Under the pieces are notes generated by a model. The model worked only from the letters and a program-made list of their open reading frames with translations. It did no database searches and had not been told where the DNA came from. A stretch of DNA of 64,000 bases from Acanthopleura granulata (lineage: Eukaryota > Mollusca > Polyplacophora > Chitonida > Chitonidae): contig JABBOT010000016.1 in the NCBI GenBank assembly GCA_016165875.1, positions 8,824,946 through 8,888,945 of the forward strand, in the 5' to 3' direction. Below are positions 22,739-33,990 of this stretch, piece after piece; position 1 is the first letter of the stretch; each line of letters starts with the position of its first letter. The position numbers and the translations under genes are program-made.

Positions 22739-23006
22739 TCGTACATCAGCTGCGCCTTGGGAATCGGCATGGTTGGATACATCATGGCGGCTTATGGAGG
22801 CTCCACTACCGTCTTCGCTTTTCTCTTCAGCCGATTGGCTGAATACACCGGACGTTACGTCATGTTTGGCCTCGCGGGTTCCGCCAACATGGCGATCCTC
22901 GTGTTGTTGTTGTATTGGCAGCCTTCGTCTGATGCCATCCCTATTTATTTCGTCATCGTCATCGTGTGGGGATTGGCCGAGGGAATCTGGCAGACACAAT
23001 CCAATG
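22739..23006 (+). CDS. unc93a: UNC-93 homolog A-like membrane protein, coding exon 2
   Basis: Continues exon 1 in phase 0 with SYISCALGIGMVGYIMAAYG, the block that follows the WSEFTK end of exon 1 in the family. It codes for residues 291-379 plus one base, with three hydrophobic helices (about 296-319, 331-350, 358-372) and the family block GLAEGIWQTQSN. The acceptor is ttgaccccag and the donor ATG/GTAAGA. Antisense open frames over this exon are shadows. Confidence 0.92.
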
Positions 23007-23319
23007 GTAAGAAAACAATTTTTGTGTTAACATGTATCAGTATTCTCGTGTTTCTGCTTGGCCGATTAAACCGTCTTGTACGAATTACGTTGGAAATGAC
23101 TTGCTTTAGCAATATGCCTTTCCGAACTGTCAATCAAAAACACGCATTTGACCCATCATAATCAATAATGTTGCAAGGAGTTCAACCGGATGTCTCATAA
23201 AATGGTTACCAATGTTCATTCTTTCTGTGACACCGTGGTGACCCCATTGCTTTCACCCCGGAATGTAACGTGGTCGGGAGAATGGGTAGTGGCACGTCGG
23301 ATGTGGTGGATTTATCCGT

Positions 23320-23425
23320 AGGACACATTCTATCTGTGCAATTCCCCGGGATCTGTACGGTTTCCTCCCACCATAATTCTGGTTATCGTCGCGTACGTGA
23401 AAGAAATATAGAAATAAATGTCTGT
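23320..23425 (+). mobile_element. SINE-A 3' fragment
   Basis: Contains ccccgggatctgtacggttt, cctcccaccataattctgg and a diverged tail. Head missing. Confidence 0.75.
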
Positions 23426-23489
23426 GCGTGGCAAGATCATCATTTAGTCGGCTCCCGGTTTCCTTGACTCGTAGATCTGAGTGTTATCA

Positions 23490-23735
23490 TATAGAGGAAT
23501 AGAGGGCCTCCTGGCTGGGTTGGTTAGCGCCCTAGCGCAGCGTAAAGACCCAGAAGCTTCCCATCAATGCGATCACTGTGAGTTCATGTTCAACTCATGC
23601 TGGCCTTCTCTCCGGCCGTACCTGGGAAGGTCTGCCAGCGACCTGCGGATGATCGTGGGTCTGTCGTGTTTCCTCCCACCATAATGCTGGCCGCCGTGGT
23701 ATAAGTGAAATACGTAATTCAGTATATATGTCGCC
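23490..23735 (+). mobile_element. SINE-A copy, nearly full length
   Basis: Starts with the tRNA-like head gagggcctcctggctgggtt and box B-like gtgagttcatgttcaactc, and runs to ccgccgtggtataagtgaaa. It lacks a clear A-rich tail. Confidence 0.85.
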
Positions 23736-23778
23736 ATGGCACTTACCGTGAGTCAACTGAGCGCACGATAGCTTAGAG

Positions 23779-23944
23779 GGGAATGGAAACCACTTTCACG
23801 AAATTTCGTAAATCAGTTTCTCTTAACTCTCCGTGTAAAAGACGTTGTCTTTGGTCATATATAAACCTAGGCAACGCCTTTTACGAAAAGAAGTTACGAG
23901 AATTATGACCTACGATATTTTTTGAATGTGGTCCGGGGTCCAGG
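23779..23944. mobile_element. E-family foldback element, copy 2
   Basis: Left arm ccactttcacgaaatttcg; the right arm complement reads ccacattcaaaaaatatcg. The inner arms gtaaaagacgttg and caacgccttttac also pair. Directly abuts copy 3. Confidence 0.7.
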
Positions 23945-24124
23945 GCCCCATTTCACTAAAGGTCGCAAGTCATATGTCAGCTCCTAAGATACTTACGACA
24001 TGCGACCGTTTCACTAAACAATACTACATGTGCTTTACTCTCTACCGACTGGTAAAACTTAGGACTTACAACGTAAGGTTAAGACTACGACGTAAGATTT
24101 GTTAGTGAAGTATGACGTTGGGTC
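23943..24124. mobile_element. E-family foldback element, copy 3
   Basis: Left end gggccccatttcactaaagg; right end complements it as ggacccaacgtcatacttca. Internal sequence is rich in cgtaag/cttacg words that also pair. Confidence 0.7.
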
Positions 24125-24884
24125 CGCCGCAGCCAGTGTATTATGTAACACACGGTCATTGTCCTCTTACCCAATGCACTGAAGCAGCTTACAGAACAAA
24201 GAGATTAAACGTTTGAATTTCCAAACTCACAATATCTAATCAATGACAATTGAGAACCACAGTATCAAATTATTCAACAGATTAAATCTGGTAAAAACAA
24301 GAAGAAGAGCAAACACACCCGTGGTAGAAGTCTAAACGTCAGATTCACTTTGAAATGTGACGGTCATGATATTTTGTTTTAATGCTGATAGCTAATATAT
24401 TCATATTACGGAAGACAGTTAGTGCCACACGGGAAAGATTTTTTTTTTTTAAACAGATCTCGTAATTACGAGATATTTATATAGTTTATAAGTGTTCTGA
24501 TACACATAGCAATTCTGTGTATATGAGCTAAGGAGCGGAAGATATGAGAATAACTTAATCCCAGATTCACTAACAGGCCTTCCGTATCATAAAGAGGCCT
24601 ATGTGAGTGTAAATCTGTTGTCATACAGTTATGTCAGCCGTTGATACAGCTGTCACATTGTAGAGAAAGCAGAGTGTTGTTTTCGGCGAGGAGTTCGGGA
24701 GGTCTAAAATAAGAACAGGACACGCGCGCCGGAAACCTGGAACCATTCACCAGGGCAGCACGAGATAAAAAGTAGTCGGGATATCCGTGACTAATATCGG
24801 GTCGGGGCATAAAACTATACCAAGTTAAAAATGGTATACTGAGAAACTTATTGTGAAGGCAATTTACTGACTCTCTTGATTACC

Positions 24885-25225
24885 TCGATGGCCTGGTGAT
24901 TAGAGCGCCTCGGTGTCGGAAGACCCTAGATCAATTCCCCTCAAGTCATACCAACGACTATAAATATGATACTTTTTGCTGCCTCATTTGGCGCTCAGTA
25001 CTGAGAGGTTAGAGCAAGGAAACAGGACTGGTCGGCCCGCGGTGTCAGTGTAATGTGACAGGGTGGAGTGTCATATCTGGTGTCTTCGGCATGATGTTTC
25101 AGGGGCGACAGCACTTTGGTGGCATGGACTCGCCCTGCCACAAGAAGACGCAGTATGTGGACATACTAACGGCATCTCGTCGTCATCTGACTACCAAATA
25201 TAAAGGACGACCTAAACCCTAAGCA
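24885..25225 (+). mobile_element. SINE-B reference copy
   Basis: tRNA-like head with box A-like tggcctggtgattagagcgc and box B-like agatcaattcc, then the body: cactgagaggttagagcaag, actggtcggcccg, gtcttcggcatgatgtttca, gcagcactttggtggcatgg and actcgccctgccacaagaag, ending ctcgtcgtcatctgac. It should be transcribed by RNA polymerase III when intact and be moved by a partner LINE. Confidence 0.85.
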
Positions 25226-25939
25226 TATATATCAAATTCTTATACATGTATATAAATTTGAAAACTCACTATGACTCTTCTGTTGATACGTGAATTAAAT
25301 ATACACTTTCTTATCTTATCTTCCTGTTTTTAAAATTTTTGTCATGGTAAACCAGTTGCCTCAACATATACATGTATGAACGGGCGTAATTCGAAAAGTA
25401 TTATGCTTTCTTTGTTCCGTGATCCAAATAAAATGTTGTTAAACCGAAATCTGAAATCCAGCCGGATCGATGCACAAGTTTTGCCCTTTTACCTTTGGGC
25501 TGTGATCTGTACATATATTGCATAAGGGTTTGACGTTGACAGAATAATGACGTGTCGGACATGATGATGCTTACCTGAAAACGTTACCGACAAAGCTAAT
25601 TCTGGTCCCAACCGTGTAGTCCTTAGTTCAACCCTGCATTTAAGATGGCGCTCTATGGGCAAACTGATAACGTATTACTCGTGCAGTGTAATAGAACAGT
25701 CAGCTATGCTTGGGAACGAATTGCCATTGCACGGGAAAAGCATGGTGTCCAGATTTCATTTTTGTCTCACAAATCTCTCCATTGTTGAAAATGTAGAAAT
25801 GTAAATGATTTTCTGCATAGTGCAGAAAGTTGGGGCAGAAAAAACCTACATGTAAGTGCTACGGGGGATGGATTTGTGGAGTCAGTAAAAGCACGAAAGA
25901 CGCACAAAGCTCCAAATCATTATCACGTAACATACACAG

Positions 25940-26045
25940 ATAGATCAGTATAAAAGACAACATCGCAGAGGGTAAAACCAGAGCAGCGACGACAGTGTGA
26001 TAGTAGACAGATGGCCACGTTACAGGCGAAATCTGGCCCCTTCTC
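25940..26045 (+). repeat. repeat D copy
   Basis: Shares agtataaaagac, agagggtaaaaccagagcag, cgacgacagtgtgatagt and gaaatctggcccc with copies near 46905, 48355, 51290 and 61500. Confidence 0.65.
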
Positions 26046-26284
26046 AATTTACCTCAGGGTTTTATTCAAACTGTTCATGTTGAAAAGGTAGCAGCTTATA
26101 CACCCCCATAGCACTGTGGCTTAAGTAGAAGCAGGTAAAAACAAAAAATTGTAGTGACGTGCAAAAGTGCAAAATACTACAGATATTGGTTTAGGATTAC
26201 TGAAATTGCTGTGTTGTCATCTCATTTTATGAATACATGTACACAGTAACATGAAAATAACGCAAAGAGATTAGTTATATATAT

Positions 26285-26430
26285 ATTTCATTTATTTATC
26301 TGATTGGTGTTTTGACGCCATACTCAAGAACATTTCACTTACACGACGGCGGGCAGCATTATGGCGGGAGGAAACCGGGCAGATCCCTGGGGAAACGCAC
26401 GGCCATCCGCAGCTTGCTGATGGATCCAGT
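26285..26430 (-). mobile_element. SINE-A, head-less copy
   Basis: Reverse-strand 3' half: tttatttatctgattggtgt, cagcattatggcgggaggaa and ccatccgcagcttgctg. The flanks share about agttat[a/g]ta, a possible short target duplication. Confidence 0.8.
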
Positions 26431-26759
26431 TATGTAAACAAATGATTTCTAGGTCACTGGTGATGAATATGTGAATTGATATGATTAATAGATGTTTGAT
26501 GAACCTCTTAGAGTTCTTAATATAATAATATAATAATATTGATATATGTTAATATATACGCACAACATACCTTGAAATTTTAATATTTAATGTAATATTA
26601 ATAGATTGATGCTATTCCAAAGCGATAACTGCAGTTTTTACATCTTAATCTCCTTAATATATGTACTTTACCTATTTTTGAGTTTTAATATTTGATGTGA
26701 CATCCAGAATGATCGCATACTCAATAAAACGGTGAAACCGTGTGGATCTAACCCCTGCT

Positions 26760-27025
26760 ATAGGAGCCTTCGTGGCTGAAGTTGGTTGCGTGTTATAGCG
26801 CAGCTTATTGACCCAGGTTCTCACCAATGGGGTCACTGTGAAATCATGTCCAGCTCATTCCTCTCCGGTCGAAGGTGGGAAAGTCGGCCAGCTACCTGCG
26901 GATGGTCGAGTGTTTGGCCAAGGCTCTGCCCGATTTCCTCTCACAATAATGTTGCATGGTCACCATCCTATAAGTGAAATATCCTTAAGTACGGCGTGAA
27001 ACACCAATCAAATGAGTAAATAAGC
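26760..27025 (+). mobile_element. SINE-A copy, nearly full length
   Basis: Head taggagccttcgtggctgaa; box B region cactgtgaaatcatgtccag; tail caccaatcaaatgagtaaat. It ends only about 55 bp before exon 3 of the UNC93A-like gene. Confidence 0.85.
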
Positions 27026-27079
27026 ACATGTGCATGTCCAGATACATCTAATCTCTGCTCCTGTTTTTTCTCCTTTCAG

Positions 27080-27393
27080 CCTTGGTGGCTCTGGTATTCC
27101 GCGAGTCTCCGGATCCTGCCTTCGCCAATTATCACACGTGGAAGGCCGTGGGTTTCACCGTCACCTTCGCCTACAGCAGCTTTCTCTGCGCCTCCACGAA
27201 ACTCTACGTCGGCATAGGGTTACTCGCCCTTGGCATGCTGGGCTATCTCATCGTAGAAGTGAAACTGAAAGTAGCCCAATCCTCTGAGGGTTCCTACGAT
27301 GTCCCCGAGGCAGCAGACGACGTGAAAAGCGACTCCAAGGCAAGGTACAAGTCGCAGAAAGAGAGTGCCTTGCTTAAGAATAGGTCCTTATGA
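27080..27393 (+). CDS. unc93a: UNC-93 homolog A-like membrane protein, coding exon 3 (C-terminus)
   Basis: The split codon G/CC joins exon 2 to give Ala380, then LVALVFRESPDPAFANYHTW, the family's FxxFANYRxW-like block. Two last helices follow (about 400-418 and 426-443). The tail from 444 to 483 is hydrophilic and basic (KARYKSQKESALLKNRSL) and should be cytoplasmic. Stop TGA is at 27391-27393. The total of 483 residues compares with about 457 for the human protein as I recall. An ATTAAA at 28072-28077 may be the polyadenylation signal. Confidence 0.92.
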
Positions 27394-28556
27394 AATGGGA
27401 TTGGAAAGTAAGGTATGATGACGAATTGTCATAAACTCCGCCACTTTTAGTTATTATATCATATTTTCTGGTGCTTTTTTGTGGCGCATCGTCGGAGGTG
27501 CTCTGACATATACGAGCGGAGGCTCACTTTTATTAAGTATCGTAAATTTACTTTGTAAATTTTTCCGTACCGCGAAAAGTACACGGTAAAGTTTATGAAA
27601 GCTTTGGTCTGTAACCTATAAAGCGCTTTAGCTTGTCGGTTAAAACGTTTTGGCCCGTAAACTACGGCGTTTGGGGCATGTAAGCTAAAGTAATTTGGAA
27701 AGTAAGCTAAAGCACTTTGGCATATCGTCTACGACGTTTAGGTGCATCGGTAGAAGCATGTTCGCACGTATATGCCTATGCGTTTCAGCTCAACATCTGA
27801 ATGCGTTTAGGCACTGTACAGTCATAAATGCCTCATCCGCACATTTTCAAATGTACTTTACACTCGTCAGAAAAGTATTTGAATACTTCATTTTACTTGA
27901 GATTTGTTATACACGCAGTTGAGTTGATTTTGTGCATTTAGCACATCCTGAAGGATTGTGTTCGTGTTTGTCCGCTAACATCAGATAAGTCAAACATTTC
28001 TTGCGTTTTGAGTGTCCCATCCACAAATTCGATGTTTAGATCTTTCGCAATTTATACTTTTATTAAATTTAAAGGTCTTCATTTAACCTGTTTAGTACGT
28101 CATAGAAGTTTTTGTAAATTATATATTATATATTCCAAGAAGATTTAATGACATTTCAACTTGAAATATAATTTATAAGTGCAGGCGTAAAACAATGTCG
28201 GATCAATGGATACAAGTATTGATTTTGTCTTCAGTGGTAAACGTTATGCTGTATGATATTGGAAACGATGCATTATCTTCCGTTCATGGAGACCCGTGCA
28301 ATTTCATGGGTCCATTTTCCGTAAAGGGCATGTTCTCAATAATGGCATGGATGTACTTTCTGTTATGCTTGTTTCAGGGCGACCCAACTAATTTGAAAGT
28401 CTTGTTTTTACCCTATCTGTAGTGATGATACCGATACACTGTCGGCTATTTTGGGCATGTGGTCGGAAGCCTGATTTTTGTATTAGATTTCTGATTTAAA
28501 AATTATGGAGATATTTCAGTCAGTAGGCTAACGGGTTGTAAAAGCAAAAGTGATGT
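27394..28556 (+). other. 3' flank of the UNC93A-like gene
   Basis: Probably 3' UTR at least in part; ATTAAA at 28072-28077 is the best signal seen. No other gene. A 75-codon frame near 28195 has no support. Confidence 0.5.
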
Positions 28557-29034
28557 TGAAGCATTGTACTGAGTATCTTGTTGGGGCAGCATTTAGCTGA
28601 GTAGTTCAACTTGTTGTGAAAGCACTTTACCGAGAAACTTGTTGTGAAAGCACTTTACCGAGAAACTTGTTGTGAAAGCACTTTACCGAGAAACTTGTTG
28701 TGAAAGCACTTTACCGAGAAACTTGTTGTGAAAGCTTTATATTGAGTTGGCAAATTGTTGTGAAAGCATTTTACTGAGTATATTATTTTGAAACAATTTT
28801 ACTGAGTAACTTGTGAAAGCATTGTACTGAGTATCTTGTTGGCACAGCATTTTACTCAGTGGGCTAACTTGTTGGCTGAGTAACTTGTGACAGCATTTTA
28901 CAAAGTAACTTGGCAAAACATTTTATGGAGTACCTTGTTAGAACAGCACAGGTTAACTTGTTCGGACGGCATTTTACTGAGTAAATTGTTTTGAAAGCAT
29001 TTTGTTGAGAAGCTTATGGGGAGGCAGTTTGCTG
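28557..29034 (+). repeat. minisatellite, unit about 28-31 bp, left half
   Basis: Units like gaaagcattttactgagtat followed by cttgttgt. Four near-identical units (gaaacttgttgtgaaagcac..) fall at 28623-28730. The array resumes at 29326 after a SINE-B insertion. Confidence 0.9.
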
Positions 29035-29325
29035 AGTATCTTGTCCGCCTCGGGGTCGGGAGATTCGGGGTCAGTCATGGGTTGGATCATACCAAAGACT
29101 TTATAATGGTACCTATTGCTCAGCACTGAGAGGTTAGAGCAAGGAAACAGAACTGGTCAGCCCTGTGTCAGTTTAATGTGACTGGGTGGTGTGTCATGTC
29201 TGATGTCTTCGACATTATGCTCCAGTGGCGGCAGCACTTTGATGGCATAGACTCGCCCTGCCACAAGAAGACACAGCATATATATATATGCTCACACATC
29301 CTAAGGACTCCTCCTCGTTATAAGC
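29035..29325 (+). mobile_element. SINE-B copy inserted in the minisatellite
   Basis: Head remnant cgcctcggggtcgggagatt, then cactgagaggttagagcaag, actcgccctgccacaagaag, a short TA run and ctaaggactcctcctcg. It interrupts the 28-31 bp array. Confidence 0.85.
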
Positions 29326-29718
29326 ACTTTTTGCGAAAGCATTTTACTAAGTATCTTCTTGTGAAAGCATTTTACTGAGTATCTTGTTATGAAAGCACTT
29401 GACTGAGTATCTTGTGAAAGCATTTTACTGAGTATCTTGTTATGAAAGTACTTTACTGAGTATCTTGTGAAAGCATTTTACTGAGCATCTTGTGGTGAAA
29501 GCATTTTACGGAGTGTCTTGTTGTGAAAGCATTTTACTCAATATCTTGTTGTGAAAGCACTTTACTGAGTATCTTGTGGTGAAAGCGTTTTACTTGTGGT
29601 GAAATCATTTTACTGAGTGTCTTGTTGTGAAAGCATTTTGCTGAGTATCTTGTTGTGAAAGCATTTTCTTACGAAAGCATTTTACTGGGCACCTTCCATC
29701 ATATTGAGTATCTTGGAG
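29326..29718 (+). repeat. minisatellite, unit about 28-31 bp, right half
   Basis: Same unit as 28557-29034, with fewer gaps: gtatcttgttgtgaaagcat repeated about a dozen times. Confidence 0.9.
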
Positions 29719-30239
29719 TTTAACTGCATCCTTCAAGAAGTAAATGTGCCTTTCAACTATTTAAAACCTCCACATATTATTATAATTTTTTTGACCCAAT
29801 TTGTGGTCTTGCCGTGTTTCCTATTATAAATTTAAAGGGACACAACTCTCCAGGTTATCAAGTGACATACAATGTCATTTGAAGGTTATTCACGTTTTCT
29901 GCATATATGATGCTGTAAATTCCTAAAAAAAGCAGTTTATGAGCGTATTTATTCAATCATTTTTTCTTACAAAAGGCAATGTTTTTTTGGACAAATCAAT
30001 TTTTTACACGGAATATTAGTTTTACCAACTAAATTTAGTCAGCCCAGTAACTTTGTTTAATGTGTATCTGTTTTATATAAGTGCATGTATTTTTGTTATC
30101 ATGTCATTTTTGTTATCATATTGTACTGCCCATGCGACGTGCGTCAGTTTCTGCTGTGGAGTTTTCGCGTTGTATTTGGCAGAATACCGTTATATCAGCA
30201 AGTAAACCTTCGAAGTTTAACGCTTCGTTTGTTTCCACT
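29719..30239. other. no gene or repeat recognised
   Basis: AT-rich unique-looking sequence. Confidence 0.5.
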
Positions 30240-30720
30240 TTTTTAACTTTCCGGTGCCCTTTCCGCATTGTCTTTCAATGCTTCTGTTGTGCTTCTGTCT
30301 TTCAATGTTTCTGTTGTGCTTATGTCTATTCTGTCTTTCTTCTTATTCGTCTTTCTGTCTTCCCACTGCCCAACCGCCTACTTATTGTCGCTTTGTCTAT
30401 TCACTGTCTTTTTTTCCCTGCCTTTCTGTCTCCCTGTAACCTGTCGCCTGTTCACTGTACTACTCTTTCCATTGTCTTTTTCCTGTTCAGACATTGTCTT
30501 ACTGTGTATTCAATGTCTTTCCCCTTGTTAACTGTCTTTCTGCCCCATCATCCCGTGAACAATTCACTGTACCCCTGCTCTTTCCACTGTCATTCTGCAC
30601 ACTCAGACTTTGTCTTTCTGCCTATTCGGTCTCGCTGACGTCTTATTATCTATTCCCTGTCTTTCTGTCTATTCAATGACTTTCTGCCTTTCGTCTGTTT
30701 TTCTTTTTTTTTTCTCCGTA
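30240..30720 (+). repeat. pyrimidine-rich degenerate repeat
   Basis: Strongly C/T-biased plus strand built from words such as ctttctgtctattcactg and ctttctgccta. Its long open frames are Ser/Leu/Phe/Cys-rich artefacts of the composition. Confidence 0.8.
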
Positions 30721-30731
30721 TTATACTACAC

Positions 30732-31001
30732 ATGTATATCCTGGGGGCCTCCGTGGCTCAGTCAGTTAGCGCGCTAACGCGACGTAATGACCCAGAGGCC
30801 TCCAATGCGGTCGCTGTGAGTTCAAGTCCAGCTCATGCTGCGCCCGTGGGAATGTCTGTCAGCAACCTGCGAATGATCGTGGATTTTCACCGGGCTCTAG
30901 CTGATTTCCTTCCACCATAATCCTGACCGCCGTCGTATAAGTGAAATATTCTTGAGTACGGCGTAAAACATCACTCAAATAAATAAATAAATGTATATCC
31001 T
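30732..31001 (+). mobile_element. SINE-A full-length copy with 11-bp target duplication
   Basis: The element (30743-30990) runs from gggggcctccgtggctcagt through box B-like gtgagttcaagtccagctc to caaataaataaat. It is flanked by the same 11 bases, atgtatatcct, at 30732-30742 and 30991-31001. That is direct evidence of target-primed insertion. Confidence 0.93.
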
Positions 31002-32124
31002 TCCGCATTAAATGGTCCGTGGGGTTATACGTTAACTATTACGGAATGCGGCGTTAAACATAAATTATGAATGAATGAATGGAAGATTGAATGAGTCAAT
31101 CAATAATTCCATCAAACGATCAATCAGTCAAGCGAAAGTTCTCTGGTATTCCTTGGAAAATAAATCTTACATAAATCCAGCGTCCAATCACGCGATAACG
31201 CGTTACTATAGAAACAATCCGTATAACGACTGGACGCTTGATTTACTTCGTCCGTGGAGCTATAAACATGTCCTCCTGTTCCGTCCTCCGCGGGGAAAGT
31301 AGTGCTTCCCCCGGATCAGCCACCTGCGCAAGGTAGCGGCTGCAGCCAGTTATAGTAGCGTTCCCGGGTTACACTTTACTAACCACAAGCAGCTCGAGGA
31401 TGTCAGAACGCTAGAATAATTAAAATCTCGGGACATTTTGACCTGTAATCTTTGACGTCTAAGCTTTGTCTTCACGAGCCGCGCGTTCCTCTTCATGGAT
31501 CTTGTCTAGATTGGTTCAAAGGCCGTTGACCAGCCAGGTTTCGTGTTTGAATCCAGTGTTGTTTCGGCAGCGGCATTAAATCAGGAGGCAGAATGCTCAA
31601 TGCACACTGGTTTCCTCCACAATAAACCTGGGACCCTTTTCACAAAGTGATTTTGGCCTTAAGCTTAAAATGGGCAACTCGTAAAGCTCCTCCCAGCCTT
31701 TAACAACGGGATCTGAAGCCGTCTGCCTCTTTGTTCTTTGTCGGATTGCGTCACACTTCTGTATGCATACATGTGTGCTCAGAAAGCACTTAGGCAGAAC
31801 ACAAACACCGCGGCGTCACAGCAGAAAACGATGTGTTTCTCTGCTGTTTAGACCTTCCTCTTTAGCCCGCCAGAGTCTCCCATTGCAATCCAAAGTAATA
31901 TCATAAGTAAATGTATCACACCCGTACAATTTCAGCAAAGTTTGAAGATCCAGTTTCAGATATTTCGTTTTCGTTGAACAGGATTAAATTTTGGCATTTT
32001 ACATCAAAATGGCCTCCTGGATGATGCAGGGGCTAAACTCAAAAAAAAAAAAAAAATACGTAAATCAAACTCTCGTAATTCTTATCGTAAATGGCGTTGC
32101 TTTTGATATATATATATATGAGAT
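31002..32124. other. no gene seen
   Basis: Includes a possible E-family end (gggacccttttcacaaagtg near 31630) without a visible partner, and an A run at 32040-32056. Confidence 0.5.
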
Positions 32125-32330
32125 AAATATGACACCAAACCCATTCACGTTATACTGACACAGAGCAGACCAGTCTTGTTTCCTTGCTCTCTCCTGTCAG
32201 TGCTAAAAGGCAAACGAGACAGCAACTAGTTCCATTTTGAGAGTCTCTGGTATTACCCGATCGGGGATCAATCCCGGATCTGTCGACCTCGAAGCTGACA
32301 CCCTGACCACTAGACCAAGGAGTTTGTCTG
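32125..32330 (-). mobile_element. SINE-B head and front body
   Basis: On the minus strand it begins ccttggtctagtggtcaggg, the clearest tRNA-like box A of the family, with box B-like ggattgatccccg. It is truncated after the gtcagtataacgtg region. Confidence 0.85.
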
Positions 32331-32852
32331 GCTCTGTGCATTGCACATCGTTCCAGATAACCCTTGGACCACCACATGTTGACTGACGACTGATCGTAGT
32401 CACGTGATCAAAAATAGTGACAGCTCCATCAGGCATAAGCCATCAGCTTCAGTCGAGGACAAAGAAAAAAACGAGGAAAAGAACAAGTTAAAACATATGC
32501 TTACATGGATGTGGTAGTGGATGGATTTCTCCCATTTACGAGTTCTCCTTCGGAACATTCAAAGTTTGTATTAAACCTGGATGGATCATAGTTCACGTCA
32601 CAGAAAAAAAGTTAAATATAAATACAAAGCGCGCTTGGCAAAAGGCATACGTTGGCAAATAAAATATATATTACCACTACAAGATGCGTGAATTGATGCG
32701 ACACATGGTAACATGGCAGATGAGCACTCTGTCTTCGACGTTTTTTGTGTCTTTCATTTAACAAGCTGAGATTTCTAAAATGTTCAAATATAATATTCCC
32801 ATGAAATCCATGATGTCCAACAAATGAGTAATTTTCTTCCGGGCAGCGGCGG

Positions 32853-33020
32853 CCCGGGTCTGTAGTTCACTGGTTTGTTCACAAATCCTCGAGGCCCGGG
32901 TCTGTAGTTCACTGGTTTGTTCACAAATCCTCAAGGCCCGGGTCTGCAGTTCGCTGGTTTGTTCACAAATCCTCATGACCCAGGTCTGTAGTTCACTGGT
33001 TTGTTCACAAATCCTCATGG
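32853..33020 (-). repeat. 42-bp minisatellite, four copies, open on the minus strand
   Basis: Units start at 32853, 32895, 32937 and about 32979. The 42-bp length equals 14 codons, so the minus-strand frame reads RICEQTSELQTRAL four times and then a short non-repeated end. The two base changes within the SELQ part of the units are silent in this frame. No splice sites or start context support a gene. Confidence 0.85.
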
Positions 33021-33537
33021 CAAAGGCAGAAATGAACAATATACCACACAGCTTAGGCCAGAACTACCGTATAGGCATTTAAGGTTTCTCACTGGTTACC
33101 GTCTGCTGTAAACTGGAAGACTATAGCAGCATTCTTCAAACTGTTCTGTTTAACCATCTGTTTAACACTCAGTAAGTTTTTGGGGCATATTGTAAGACTT
33201 TAATGGCAAGCTTTTCACATCTTTCCTAGTAGTAATCTGGCCTGTATAAAACCTACAGTTTACCCTCTGCGCACTATCAACCCTTCCCGTGGTACGCGTA
33301 CTCTAAACACTGGTCATGATATGGAACCTATTTCTTCTTATTTCTCCTATTTTCTTTTCTTCCTGTTTTATCGACAGGTGAAATTATTGTAAACAGTTTT
33401 TATTTTAACAGTCATTTACTTCTCGGTAAGTATGAATTATTCACAATCAAAAGCCACAGTTATTAAAACGCCAACTATGTGGTTCACATAACGTACCATG
33501 ACGTTTCAGTGCGGTGAACTGATACGTGCAGTCTAAG
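33021..33537. other. no gene or repeat recognised
   Basis: Unique-looking AT-rich sequence. Confidence 0.5.
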
Positions 33538-33712
33538 ATTTATTTATATTTATTTATTTGATTGATGTTATGGTGGGAGGAAACCGGGCCGAACCCAGGG
33601 GAAACCCACGACCATCTGCAGGTTGTAGTCAGACCTTCAGACGTGCGTCTTGGTCATTACGCTGCGCTATTGCGCTGACCAATTGAGCCACGGAGGCGTC
33701 CCCTTCCGACAG
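33538..33712 (-). mobile_element. SINE-A copy with internal deletions
   Basis: Has the tttatttatttgattg tail, the tggtgggaggaaaccgggc block and the head (tgaccaattgagccacggag), but lacks the piece between the tail and the ggaggaaacc block. Confidence 0.85.
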
Positions 33713-33756
33713 TCTGAAAGAAATAGGACAAGCTCTATATGCTTCATACAGTTTGT

Positions 33757-33990
33757 AGGTGGCCTCCATGGCCGAGAGGCTTGGCGTGCCAGATCGGCGT
33801 AATGACCCAGTTGCTTAGCTCTCACCAATGCGGTCGTTGTGAGTTCAAGTCCAACTCATGCTGGTTTCCTTTCCGGTTGTATGTGTGAAGGTCGGCCAGC
33901 AACCTGTGGATGGTCGTGGGTCGCCATAATGTTGGTCGCTAATTAGTGAAATATACGTGAGCACAAGGCGTGAAGCCCAATAAAACTAAC
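33757..33990 (+). mobile_element. SINE-A copy
   Basis: Head ggtggcctccatggccgaga, box B-like gtgagttcaagtccaactc, and a shortened 3' part ending caataaaactaac. It lies 45 bp from the oppositely oriented copy to its left, so the two could form a hairpin in RNA. Confidence 0.85.

Larger units (their letters stand above)
23007..27079 (+). other. UNC93A-like intron 2
   Basis: A 4,073-bp GT-AG intron with acceptor ttctcctttcag. It holds SINE-A pieces at 23320-23425, 23490-23735, 26285-26430 and 26760-27025, two E-family foldback elements (23779-23944, 23943-24124), a SINE-B copy (24885-25225) and a repeat-D piece (25940-26045). Insertions account for more than a quarter of it. Confidence 0.85.

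Noticed and set aside
22658..22999. Open frames on both strands over UNC93A-like exon 2
   Set aside because: They are shadows of the real exon in other frames.
30081..30638. 185-codon plus-strand frame rich in Cys, Phe, Leu and Ser
   Set aside because: It comes from a pyrimidine-rich degenerate repeat, and neighbouring frames are just as open.
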